Assembly (NCBI GenBank): GCA_018883305.1
Contig: VEQI01000146.1
Location: forward strand, 1 to 7,886
Origin: Limnohabitans sp.
Lineage (GTDB): Bacteria > Pseudomonadota > Gammaproteobacteria > Burkholderiales > Burkholderiaceae_C
Length of the DNA: 7,886 nt
Reading direction: 5' to 3'
The position numbers were made by a program, and so were the translations under genes. A model generated the notes under the pieces. It had not been told where the DNA came from. It did not search any database and worked only from the letters and a program-made list of their open reading frames with translations. How positions within the stretch are numbered: the stretch's first letter is position 1; the number at the start of each line of letters is the position of its first letter. Positions 1 to 6,767 of the stretch are shown piece after piece.

Positions 1-1434
1 CAGGTAGCCGACGATGTCGTCGCCCAGGTCGATTTCAGCGCCTTTGGCATCCACGGTCTTGACCTTGCCAGTCACGATGGAGCCCTTGTCGTTCACCGAA
101 GTGAAGGTCGAGAAGGGGTCGCCGTCGAGCTGCTTGATGCCCAGGCTGATGCGCTCGCGGTCCACGTCCACGGCCAAGACGATGGCTTCCACTTCCTGGC
201 CCTTCTTGAACTCGCGCACGGCGTTTTCGCCGGACTCGTTCCAGGACAGGTCGGACAGGTGCACCAGGCCGTCGATGCCGGCAGCCAGGCCCACGAACAC
301 GCCGAAGTCGGTGATCGACTTGATCGGGCCCTTGACGCGGTCACCGCGCTTGGTGTTCTGGGCAAACTCTTGCCAGGGGTTGGCACGGCACTGCTTCATG
401 CCCAGGGAGATGCGGCGCTTGTCTTCGTCGATCTCCAGGACCATGACTTCGACTTCGTCGCCCAGGGACACGATCTTGGAAGGGGCCACATTCTTGTTGG
501 TCCAGTCCATTTCAGACACGTGCACCAGGCCTTCGATGCCGGGCTCGAGTTCCACAAACGCGCCGTAGTCGGCGATGTTGGTGATCTTGCCGAACATGCG
601 GGTGCCTTGGGGGTAGCGGCGGCCAACGCCCATCCAGGGATCGTCGCCCATTTGCTTGAGGCCCAGGGACACGCGGTTTTTCTCGGTGTCGAACTTGAGG
701 ATCTTGGCGGTGATTTCCTGACCGGCGGTGACCACTTCGCTGGGATGACGGACACGGCGCCAGGCCATGTCGGTGATGTGCAGCAGGCCGTCGATGCCGC
801 CCAGGTCCACGAACGCACCGTACTCGGTGATGTTCTTGACCACGCCGCGCACGACGGAACCTTCCTTCAGGGTTTCCATCAGCTTGGCGCGCTCTTCGCC
901 CATGGAGGCTTCCACCACGGCGCGGCGGCTCAGCACCACGTTGTTGCGCTTGCGGTCGAGCTTGATGACCTTGAATTCCATGGTCTTGTTCTCGAAGGGC
1001 GACAGGTCCTTGATGGGACGTGTGTCGATCAGCGAGCCGGGCAGGAAGGCGCGGATGCCGTTGACCAGCACGGTCAGGCCGCCCTTGACCTTGCCACTGG
1101 TGGTGCCGGTCACAAATTCGCCGGACTCGAGCGCTTTCTCGAGGGCCAGCCAGGAAGCCAGACGCTTGGCGGTGTCGCGCGACAGGATGGTGTCGCCGTA
1201 GCCGTTTTCGACGCTGCCGATGGCCACGGACACGAAGTCGCCGGCCTGGACTTCGATCTCGCCCTGGTCGTTCTTGAATTCTTCAATGGGGACATACGCC
1301 TCGGACTTGAGGCCGGCGTTCACAACCACGTGGTTGTGCTCGACGCGGACCACTTCAGCAGTGATCACTTCACCCGTGCGCATTTCGGAGCGCTTGAGCG
1401 ATTCTTCAAACAGGGCGGCAAAAGATTCAGACAT
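1..1434 (-). CDS. rpsA: 30S ribosomal protein S1, C-terminus missing (cut by window edge)
   Basis: S1 binds mRNA on the 30S subunit and helps load transcripts with weak Shine-Dalgarno sequences or structured leaders. The 478 visible codons begin MSESFAALFEESL, a typical S1 start, behind a good Shine-Dalgarno. The frame is open to the left window edge. OB-fold S1 repeats lie at about residues 20-86, 104-170, 191-259, 276-346 and 363-433, and a sixth starts near 450 and is cut at 478. E. coli S1 has 557 residues, so roughly 80 are missing. Repeats 3-5 carry the conserved pattern (EYGAFVDL, DYGAFVEL, DFGVFVGL followed by GIDGL or GIEGL). They are similar enough that their DNA repeats about every 258-261 bases (near 265, 526 and 784). 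The gene lies 165 bases downstream of aroA-cmk, matching the common cmk-rpsA neighbourhood. Family assignment is very secure. Confidence 0.98.
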   Translation of the reverse strand, partial: MSESFAALFEESLKRSEMRTGEVITAEVVRVEHNHVVVNAGLKSEAYVPIEEFKNDQGEIEVQAGDFVSVAIGSVENGYGDTILSRDTAKRLASWLALEKALESGEFVTGTTSGKVKGGLTVLVNGIRAFLPGSLIDTRPIKDLSPFENKTMEFKVIKLDRKRNNVVLSRRAVVEASMGEERAKLMETLKEGSVVRGVVKNITEYGAFVDLGGIDGLLHITDMAWRRVRHPSEVVTAGQEITAKILKFDTEKNRVSLGLKQMGDDPWMGVGRRYPQGTRMFGKITNIADYGAFVELEPGIEGLVHVSEMDWTNKNVAPSKIVSLGDEVEVMVLEIDEDKRRISLGMKQCRANPWQEFAQNTKRGDRVKGPIKSITDFGVFVGLAAGIDGLVHLSDLSWNESGENAVREFKKGQEVEAIVLAVDVDRERISLGIKQLDGDPFSTFTSVNDKGSIVTGKVKTVDAKGAEIDLGDDIVGYL

Positions 1435-1599
1435 GTGAGTTCCTTGTTCCGACGACGGGAAAGACCCATGCACCATTGCACGGGACGTGGGCCTGACGAC
1501 GGCTGGGGGTGCGGCATAACCGCAGTTTAAGTTGTTGATCCACACCGCCGTTGCGCATGCAGCGCGGGAGGGAGCGTTGTGGGCCCGTGCAGCCCTGGG
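1435..1599 (-). other. Intergenic gap between aroA-cmk and rpsA (rpsA leader)
   Basis: This is the only sizeable non-coding stretch in the window. It holds the rpsA Shine-Dalgarno and one AT-richer patch near 1515-1540. In that patch a weak -10-like hexamer TAAACT (1524-1529, minus strand) is visible, but I found no convincing -35 partner, so no promoter is claimed. There is no hairpin followed by a T-run on the minus strand, so a classical intrinsic terminator is not seen. rpsA could therefore be read through from aroA-cmk, have its own promoter, or both. In E. coli, rpsA has its own promoters and S1 represses its own translation through a structured leader. Whether that holds here is inference from the gap alone. 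Confidence 0.6.
1440..1445 (-). promoter_or_regulatory. Ribosome binding site of rpsA
   Basis: On the minus strand AAGGAA sits 5 bases before the ATG at 1434 (spacer CTCAC). It is one of the clearest Shine-Dalgarno sequences in the window and fixes the rpsA start. Confidence 0.8.
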
Positions 1600-1612
1600 T
1601 CAGAAGGGCTGC
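1589..1612 (-). other. Inverted repeat (7-bp GC-rich stem) across the aroA-cmk stop codon
   Basis: GCAGCCC (1589-1595) and GGGCTGC (1606-1612) form a perfect 7-bp stem with a 10-base loop. The loop contains the TGA stop of aroA-cmk (1600-1602). On the transcribed strand no run of U follows, so it does not look like a standard Rho-independent terminator. It could be an mRNA stability or processing element, or simply chance in GC-rich sequence. The downstream arm can also pair in part with GCCC of the GGGCCC at 1581-1586, giving an alternative shorter hairpin. Confidence 0.4.
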
Positions 1613-3588
1613 CTGCCTTGCCACCAGGACAACACCTGCTCCACCGAGGCTTCGATGGAGAGGCTGGAGTTGTCCAGCATCAAGGCATCTTGTGCTGGCA
1701 CCAGGGGAGCAACGCTGCGATTGCGGTCGCGGGCGTCACGGGCCTCCAGGTCGGCACGAAGTTCTTCGAGTTTAACCGAAAAACCCTTTGAAATCAGTTG
1801 CTTATAGCGTCTTTCGGCCCGTTGGGCGGCGCCGGCGGTCAAAAACACCTTGAGCGGGGCCTGCGGGAAGATGACCGTGCCCATGTCGCGGCCGTCGGCT
1901 ACCAGGCCAGGCAGGCGGCAAAAGCTGTGTTGCAACTCGACCAGGGCGGCGCGCACAGCGGGCAGGGCGGAGACCCTGGACGCGTTCATGCCGGCTTCCT
2001 CGGTGCGGATGGCCTCGCTGACATCCACCTGGTCCAACCAGATCTGTTCACCCTCAAAACGCACGGGGAGGGTGCGGGCCAGGTCGGCAATGCGTGTTTC
2101 GTCCGAGGTGTCCAGCTGCAACCCGGCGCGCACCGCGGCCAGTCCGGTCAGGCGGTACAGCGCGCCCGAGTCCAGGTAGTGGTAACCCAGCGTCTGCGCC
2201 ACGCGCGAGGCCAGTGTGCCTTTGCCCGAGGCCGTGGGGCCGTCGATGCACAGCACTGGCACGCGGCCTGCACGTGGCGTGGTCACGCTGAACAGGGTTT
2301 CGAAATAATCGGGGAAGGTCTTGGCCACGCAGGCCGGATCTTCAATGCGCACCGGCACGGCATCGGGATTGAAGGCGGCCAGCGAGAAGCACATCGCCAC
2401 ACGGTGATCGTCGTAGGTGTGCAGGCTGGCGGCACGCCATTGGCCTGCGGGCAGCGGATGCACGCGCAGCCAGTCCTGGCCCTCGTCCACCGTGGCACCC
2501 AGCTTGCGGCATTCGCTGGCCATGGCAGCGATGCGGTCGGTTTCCTTCACGCGCCAGCTGCCGATGTTGCGCAGCGTGGTGGGGCCGTCGGCGTAGAGGG
2601 CCATCACGGCCAGTGTCATGGCGGCGTCGGGAATATGGTTGCAGTCCAGGTCCAGTGCCTTCAGGGGCCAGGCGCCACGACGCACGTCCAGCCAATTGGG
2701 GCCGCTGGTGATGTGCGCGCCCATGGCCTGGGCGGCCTCCATGAAGCGGATGTCGCCTTGAATGGAATCGGCGCCCACGCCGTGAATGCGCACGCCGCGC
2801 TCAGAGGCCAGCGCGCCCAGGGCGATGAAGTAACTGGCGGAGGAGGCATCGGCTTCGACATGAATTTCGCCGGGCGAGCGGTACTGACTGCCTTGCGGCA
2901 AGGTGAACCGCGCCCAGCCCTCACGCTGCACCTGAATGCCATAGCGGGCCAGCAGGTTGAGGGTGATGTCGATGTAGGGCTTGGAGATGAGTTCGCCCAC
3001 CACTTCGATGGTGATGGATTGTTGTGCCGTGGCCAGCGGCAACGCCATCAACAAGGCGGTGAGAAATTGACTGGAGACATCGCCGCGCACTTTGATGGGG
3101 TGGGGAATCTTCAACGCGGGTTGACCAATGCGCAGTGGCGGATAGCCCTCCACGCCCAGGTAGTCCACCTGGCAGCCCATTTGACGCAAGCCATCCACCA
3201 GGTCGCCAATCGGGCGCTCGTGCATGCGGGGCACGCCTTGCAAGGTGTAGTTGCCGCCCAGCACGGCCAGCGCGGCGGTGAGCGGACGCATGGCCGTGCC
3301 GGCGTTGCCCATGAAGAGCGTGAGCGGGTCCTGGTGCGCGGTGCGACCGCCCAGGCCCTTGACGGTCACGCTGATGCCTTGCACGTCCACGCCGCAGCCG
3401 AGTTGCCGCAGGGCTTGCAGCATCACGCGCGTGTCATCCGAATCCAGCAGATCGTGGATGTGCGTGGTGCCCTCACACAACGCGGAGAGCAACAGCACCC
3501 GGTTTGAAATGCTCTTGGAGCCCGGCAGAGTGACCGGGCCGTTGGCGTGCGCAAGGGGGGGCAAGTCGAGGAAGGTGGTGGCGTACAT
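1600..3588 (-). CDS. aroA-cmk: Bifunctional EPSP synthase / cytidylate kinase (AroA-Cmk fusion)
   Basis: A single uninterrupted 662-codon frame encodes two enzymes. Residues 1-432 are 3-phosphoshikimate 1-carboxyvinyltransferase, which joins PEP to shikimate-3-phosphate in the shikimate pathway. Visible motifs are LPGSKSISNR (21-30), GNAGTAMRPLT (94-104), RPIGDLVDGL (125-134), Asp321, RVKETDRI (346-353), DDHRVAM (393-399) and AKTFPDYF (422-429). These are class I (glyphosate-sensitive type) signatures, with Gly97 and Pro102 intact. After a short linker (about 434-442), residues 443-662 are CMP/dCMP kinase. It has the P-loop GPTASGKGT (450-458, Lys456), DSGALYR (473-479), DGRDMG (565-570) and the Arg-rich lid RDARDRNRS (617-625). 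Elsewhere these are usually two adjacent genes of about 430 and 220 codons. The ATG at 3588 is the only possible start after the in-frame stop of tyrA, and it lacks a clear Shine-Dalgarno. Both active sites look complete. Confidence 0.96.
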   Translation of the reverse strand: MYATTFLDLPPLAHANGPVTLPGSKSISNRVLLLSALCEGTTHIHDLLDSDDTRVMLQALRQLGCGVDVQGISVTVKGLGGRTAHQDPLTLFMGNAGTAMRPLTAALAVLGGNYTLQGVPRMHERPIGDLVDGLRQMGCQVDYLGVEGYPPLRIGQPALKIPHPIKVRGDVSSQFLTALLMALPLATAQQSITIEVVGELISKPYIDITLNLLARYGIQVQREGWARFTLPQGSQYRSPGEIHVEADASSASYFIALGALASERGVRIHGVGADSIQGDIRFMEAAQAMGAHITSGPNWLDVRRGAWPLKALDLDCNHIPDAAMTLAVMALYADGPTTLRNIGSWRVKETDRIAAMASECRKLGATVDEGQDWLRVHPLPAGQWRAASLHTYDDHRVAMCFSLAAFNPDAVPVRIEDPACVAKTFPDYFETLFSVTTPRAGRVPVLCIDGPTASGKGTLASRVAQTLGYHYLDSGALYRLTGLAAVRAGLQLDTSDETRIADLARTLPVRFEGEQIWLDQVDVSEAIRTEEAGMNASRVSALPAVRAALVELQHSFCRLPGLVADGRDMGTVIFPQAPLKVFLTAGAAQRAERRYKQLISKGFSVKLEELRADLEARDARDRNRSVAPLVPAQDALMLDNSSLSIEASVEQVLSWWQGRQPF

Positions 3589-3645
3589 GGCGGGGCGCGG
3601 TTGAGGTGCGCGTGCGAGATGGCGCGATGGTCTGGGGCTGACAGG
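3589..3645 (-). other. tyrA / aroA-cmk spacer, in frame and without a clear ribosome binding site
   Basis: These 57 bases separate the TAA of tyrA from the ATG of aroA-cmk. They are exactly 19 sense codons in the same frame as both genes, with no stop and no ATG, GTG or TTG. The bases before the aroA ATG (CTCAACCGCGCCCCGCC) contain no AGG or GGA core, so no Shine-Dalgarno is recognisable. No T-run terminator is seen. Translation of aroA-cmk may rely on S1-assisted loading or on ribosomes arriving from tyrA; this is inference. Confidence 0.6.
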
Positions 3646-4533
3646 TTACTTGGCGGATGACGCAGGTTGTCCCGCCGGTCCGGGCCAGGCGGCTCGTGCA
3701 TCACGCGCACGGGCCACGGCTTGTTCCAGCGCGGCGCCATCCGATTGTTCAATGGCGAGCTCCAGTTGCGCCAGGGCCTGACGAAATAGCCTGGACTGAT
3801 GCAGCACCTCGGTGCGGTTGCTGAGCAGGATGTCGCGCCACACATTCGGGTCACTGGCAGCAATGCGGGAGAAGTCACGAAACCCCGGGCCCGCCACCGC
3901 CATGAAGTCGGCGCCATGCGCTTGATCGATCAAGGCGTGCACCGCGGCAAACGCAATCACGTGGGGCAGATGGCTGACAGCGGCCAGGGCGGCATCGTGC
4001 TGCTGCGGGTCCATCTGGATCACCTGGCTGCCCACGGCCTGCCAGAGTTGGCGAGCCAATTCGATTTGGGCGGAGGTGTTGTCGGGCAACGGTGTGAGGA
4101 TGGTGACGCGCTGTCGGTACAGCTCGACATCGGCGTGATCAATGCCGGCCAACTCCTTCCCGGCAATGGGGTGGGCCGGCAGGAATTGGCCCAGTCGTTT
4201 GCCCAAAGCATGCTTGGCTGCTTCAATCACATCGCCTTTGGTGGAGCCGACGTCCATCAACAGGGCATCGGGAGCCAGATGGTCACGGATCTCTTCCAGG
4301 CAGGCTTGGGTGGAGCGTACAGGCACCCCCAGCAGCACCACATCACTGTGTGAAACGGCTTGCACGGCTGTGAGGGCTCGCTGGTCGATGACACCCAACT
4401 CCAGCGCACGCCGCGTGGTGCGCTCCGAGGGACTGTAGGCCACGATACGCTCCACCAGCCCCGCGCGTCGCAGAGCCAGCGCAAACGAGCCGGCCATCAG
4501 GCCGCAGCCCACCAGTCCCAGTTGGCGAATCAT
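3646..4533 (-). CDS. tyrA: Prephenate (or arogenate) dehydrogenase
   Basis: Oxidative decarboxylation of prephenate (to 4-hydroxyphenylpyruvate) or of arogenate (to tyrosine), on the tyrosine branch. The product is 295 residues and cytosolic. It begins MIRQLGLVGCGLMAGS, a Rossmann GxGxxxGS dinucleotide-binding loop (residues 9-16). Family motifs follow: DVGSTKG (94-100), HPIAGKE (121-127, His121 the likely catalytic histidine), SHLPH (187-191) and GPGFRDFSRIA (215-225) with DPNVWRDI (228-235) in the helical dimerisation domain. There is no chorismate mutase fusion and no C-terminal ACT domain, so this is a compact monofunctional TyrA. The strand-2 end reads VAYSPSERTT, without the acidic residue typical of NAD-specific enzymes, so NADP use is possible. 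The start at 4533 overlaps the pheA stop as ATGA; a longer upstream frame to 4659 would run deep into pheA and is rejected. The substrate cannot be decided from sequence alone. Confidence 0.94.
   Translation of the reverse strand: MIRQLGLVGCGLMAGSFALALRRAGLVERIVAYSPSERTTRRALELGVIDQRALTAVQAVSHSDVVLLGVPVRSTQACLEEIRDHLAPDALLMDVGSTKGDVIEAAKHALGKRLGQFLPAHPIAGKELAGIDHADVELYRQRVTILTPLPDNTSAQIELARQLWQAVGSQVIQMDPQQHDAALAAVSHLPHVIAFAAVHALIDQAHGADFMAVAGPGFRDFSRIAASDPNVWRDILLSNRTEVLHQSRLFRQALAQLELAIEQSDGAALEQAVARARDARAAWPGPAGQPASSAK
4530..4533 (-). promoter_or_regulatory. ATGA overlap: pheA stop / tyrA start
   Basis: The tyrA ATG (4533-4531) shares bases with the pheA TGA (4532-4530). The 20 bases upstream (ending CCGGTCAGCGA) lack a good Shine-Dalgarno, so tyrA initiation probably depends on ribosomes terminating on pheA (translational coupling, inferred). 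Confidence 0.75.
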
Positions 4534-5627
4534 TCGCTGACCGGGTAAGAACCCAGCACCTTGTAGAAGGCGCACAGGCTTTGCAGTTCCTGCAGGGCCG
4601 AGGCGACATGCGGCTGTGTGATGTGGCCCTGGATGTCGATGTAGAAGTAGTACTCCCACTGGCCCGATTTGGCCGGGCGGGATTCGAAGCGGGTCATCGA
4701 CACGCCGTGGCGTTTCAAGGGCACCAGCAGGTCATGAACGGCGCCCGGACGATTGGGCACGGAGACCACCAGGCTGGTGCAGTCCCTGCCCGAGGCCGGC
4801 GGCGTGGCCAGGGTCTGGGGCAGGCAGATGACGGAAAAGCGCGTGCGGTTGTAGGCCTCATCCTGAATGGCATGCGCCACGATGTGCAGACCAAACTGAC
4901 CTGCAGCACGTTCGCTGGCAATGCCAGCCCAACTGGGGTTGGTGGCCGCCAGACGCGCGCCTTCCGCATTGCTGGAGACGGCACGACGCTCCGCGTTGGG
5001 CAAGTGTTGCGACAACCAGCCCTGGCACTGCGCCAGCGCTTGCGGATGGGCCAGCACCACCTCGATGCCTTCGGTGGTGTTGCTCTGGCGCAGCAGGTTG
5101 TGGCGCACCAGCAGGCTGACTTCACCAATCACGTGCACGGGTGAGCGCAGGAATAAATCGAGGGAGCGAGCCACCACGCCTTCGGTGGAGTTTTCCACGC
5201 CCACCACGCCGTACTGGGCGGTACCGGCGGCCGTGGCGTGAAACACTTCATCAAAGTTGGCGCAGTAGGTCAGATCGGCTGCGCTGCCAAAGAACTCGAT
5301 GGCGGCTTGTTCGCAGAAGGTGCCTTGCGGGCCCAGCACAGCCACACGTTGCGGCGCTTCCAGTGCCAGGCAGGCCGACATGATTTCACGCCAGATGGCG
5401 CCCACATGACGGTTGTGTAGCGGCCCCGGATTGGCCTTCTCGATGTTCTGAATGACCTGGGCCACGCGGTCGGGGCGGAAAAACGCCGAGCCTTCCTTGC
5501 GCTTCAACTCGCCCACTTGCTCGGCCACATGGGCGCGCTGGTTGAGCAACTGCAGCAACTGCTTGTCCAGCGAATCAATTTGCTGGCGCAGCACGGCGAG
5601 GTCGGCGGACTGTTGAGGTTGGGTCAT
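4530..5627 (-). CDS. pheA: Chorismate mutase / prephenate dehydratase (P-protein)
   Basis: Bifunctional cytosolic enzyme that turns chorismate into prephenate and then phenylpyruvate, on the phenylalanine branch. The product is 365 residues, normal for the family. Residues 8-92 are an AroQ-type chorismate mutase with Arg14, Arg31 and Lys42 at the positions of E. coli Arg11, Arg28 and Lys39. Residues 94-272 are prephenate dehydratase, with GPQGTF (99-104), VGVENSTEG (142-150) and the catalytic TRF motif in NRTRF (260-264). Residues 284-360 are an ACT regulatory domain with PNRPGAVHDLL (291-301) and ESRP (315-318), the phenylalanine-binding signatures, so feedback inhibition by Phe is expected. 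One oddity is RPDRVAQV (51-58), which has Val55 where many relatives have Glu. The ATG overlaps the serC stop (ATGA, 5627-5624) and has AAAAGG (5635-5640) 7 bases upstream. No leader-peptide attenuator precedes it. Confidence 0.97.
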   Translation of the reverse strand: MTQPQQSADLAVLRQQIDSLDKQLLQLLNQRAHVAEQVGELKRKEGSAFFRPDRVAQVIQNIEKANPGPLHNRHVGAIWREIMSACLALEAPQRVAVLGPQGTFCEQAAIEFFGSAADLTYCANFDEVFHATAAGTAQYGVVGVENSTEGVVARSLDLFLRSPVHVIGEVSLLVRHNLLRQSNTTEGIEVVLAHPQALAQCQGWLSQHLPNAERRAVSSNAEGARLAATNPSWAGIASERAAGQFGLHIVAHAIQDEAYNRTRFSVICLPQTLATPPASGRDCTSLVVSVPNRPGAVHDLLVPLKRHGVSMTRFESRPAKSGQWEYYFYIDIQGHITQPHVASALQELQSLCAFYKVLGSYPVSE

Positions 5628-5640
5628 GCTTGTGCCTTTT
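5624..5640 (-). promoter_or_regulatory. ATGA overlap serC/pheA with pheA ribosome binding site
   Basis: The pheA ATG (5627-5625) overlaps the serC TGA (5626-5624). AAAAGG at 5635-5640 lies inside the last serC codons, 7 bases before the ATG. This supports both the pheA start and coupled translation of the two genes. Confidence 0.7.
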
Positions 5641-6760
5641 CGAAATCGCGCAGATAGTCCACCAGGGCTTCAACGCCTTCCATCGGAATGGCGTTGTAGA
5701 TGCTGGCACGCATGCCACCCACCGACTTGTGGCCCTTGAGCTGCAACAGGCCGCGCGCCTTGGCGCCTTCCAAGAAGGCCGCGTTGCGCGGATGTGTGGC
5801 TTCTAGCAGCGGCTGGCCGTCATCACCTCGCAGGAAGAAGGGCACATTCATGCGCGAGCGGCAGCTGGCTTGCACCTCGTTCACATAGAGCTGTGAATTG
5901 TCGATGCAGTCGTACAGGTATTTCGCTTTCGCAATGTTGCGCTGTTCCAGGGCTGCCACGCCACTCAAGCTGCCTTCACGTTGGCGTGCAATCCACTGAA
6001 AGGTCAGTCCCGCCATGTAGATGCCATAGGTAGGCGGCGTGTTGTACATGGAGCCGTTGTTGGCCACCAGCTGGTAGTCAAACGCGCTGGGGCAGACGGA
6101 CAGGGCATGACCCAGCAGGTCTTCACGTACCACCACCAGCGTCACGCCAGCGGGGCCGATGTTCTTTTGCGCGCCACCAAAGGCCAGGCCCACGCGAGAC
6201 CAGTCCACTGCACGCGAGAGCACGTGGGAGGAAAAATCAATCACCAGGGGTGCATCGCTACCCAGGGCTTTCAGGTCGGGCAAGGTGTGGCATTCCACAC
6301 CATGAATGGTTTCGTTGGAGCAAAGATGCACATATTGCGCGCTGGCATCCAGTTGCCAACTGGCGGGGGCAGGCAGGGACTTGAAGCCATCGGCCTGGCT
6401 GGACGCGGCCAGGCGCGGTGTGCAGTAGCGCGCGGCTTCCTTGAAGGACTTCTGGCTCCAGCTACCGGTCACCACAAAATCCACGATGCCGCCACGGCTG
6501 AGGTTGAGCGGAACAATCGCGTTTTCTGCGATGCCACCACCCTGCATGAACAGGATCTTGAAGTTGGCAGGCACCTGCAGCAGGGCACGGAAATCCGACT
6601 CAGCCTGCTCGTAAATGGAGATGAATTCCTTGCCGCGATGGCTCATCTCCATCACGCCCATGCCACTGCCATGCCAGTCGGTCATTTCTGCCGCTGCTTG
6701 CTGCAGCACTTCCAGTGGCATGGCCGCGGGACCGGCCGAGAAATTGAAGGCGCGTGTCAT
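5624..6760 (-). CDS. serC: Phosphoserine aminotransferase
   Basis: PLP-dependent class V aminotransferase. It converts 3-phosphohydroxypyruvate plus glutamate to O-phosphoserine in serine synthesis, and also acts on the 4-phosphohydroxythreonine intermediate of PLP synthesis. The product is 378 residues (E. coli 362). It begins MTRAFNFSAGPAAMP, the diagnostic N-terminus. Other landmarks are SHRGKEF (40-46), MQGGG (72-76), GSWSQK (99-104, Trp101 stacking on PLP), Asp175 (VIDFSSH), GGAQKNIGPAG (195-205) with the PLP lysine Lys199, and GHKSVGGMRASIYN (343-356) with the phosphate-binding His/Arg. An in-frame extension to 6838 would add 26 unrelated residues and overlap gyrA, so ATG 6760 is preferred. 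It starts 7 bases after the gyrA stop and overlaps pheA. In this cluster it supplies the PLP enzyme next to the Phe/Tyr branch genes. Confidence 0.97.
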   Translation of the reverse strand: MTRAFNFSAGPAAMPLEVLQQAAAEMTDWHGSGMGVMEMSHRGKEFISIYEQAESDFRALLQVPANFKILFMQGGGIAENAIVPLNLSRGGIVDFVVTGSWSQKSFKEAARYCTPRLAASSQADGFKSLPAPASWQLDASAQYVHLCSNETIHGVECHTLPDLKALGSDAPLVIDFSSHVLSRAVDWSRVGLAFGGAQKNIGPAGVTLVVVREDLLGHALSVCPSAFDYQLVANNGSMYNTPPTYGIYMAGLTFQWIARQREGSLSGVAALEQRNIAKAKYLYDCIDNSQLYVNEVQASCRSRMNVPFFLRGDDGQPLLEATHPRNAAFLEGAKARGLLQLKGHKSVGGMRASIYNAIPMEGVEALVDYLRDFEKAQA

Positions 6761-6767
6761 GCGTGAC

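Noticed and set aside
265..840. Repeated DNA around CAGGCCGTCGATGCC near 265, 526 and 784
   Set aside because: Spacing of 261 and 258 bases matches the S1 protein repeats (encoding GIDGL/GIEGL), so it reflects domain duplication and not a mobile or regulatory repeat.
1524..1529. Possible rpsA promoter -10 (TAAACT on the minus strand)
   Set aside because: Four of six consensus matches, but no -35-like hexamer at 16-18 bases upstream. Noted within the intergenic entry only.
259..1530. 423-codon open frame on the plus strand opposite rpsA
   Set aside because: Same codon-on-codon register as rpsA, a low-complexity His/Ala/Gly/Asp composition, and repeats that simply mirror the S1 repeats.
1427..1624. 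65-codon minus-strand frame spanning the gap between aroA-cmk and rpsA
   Set aside because: Overlaps the ends of both genes in another frame, contains no recognisable motif, and its composition looks like non-coding GC-rich sequence.
1798..3507. 569-codon open frame on the plus strand opposite aroA-cmk
   Set aside because: Its codons are in exact register with the aroA-cmk codons, so stops would need TTA, CTA or TCA sense codons, which are rare in GC-rich genes. The translation is His/Gly/Gln/Ala-rich without family motifs, while the minus strand encodes two clear enzymes.
4534..4659. Upstream extension of tyrA to 4659
   Set aside because: The extra 42 residues precede the Rossmann strand, lack similarity and lie inside the pheA ACT domain. 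ATG 4533 gives the normal N-terminus.
5981..6766. 261-codon open frame on the plus strand opposite serC
   Set aside because: In register with serC and with no recognisable motif. The SerC protein accounts for the conservation of this stretch.
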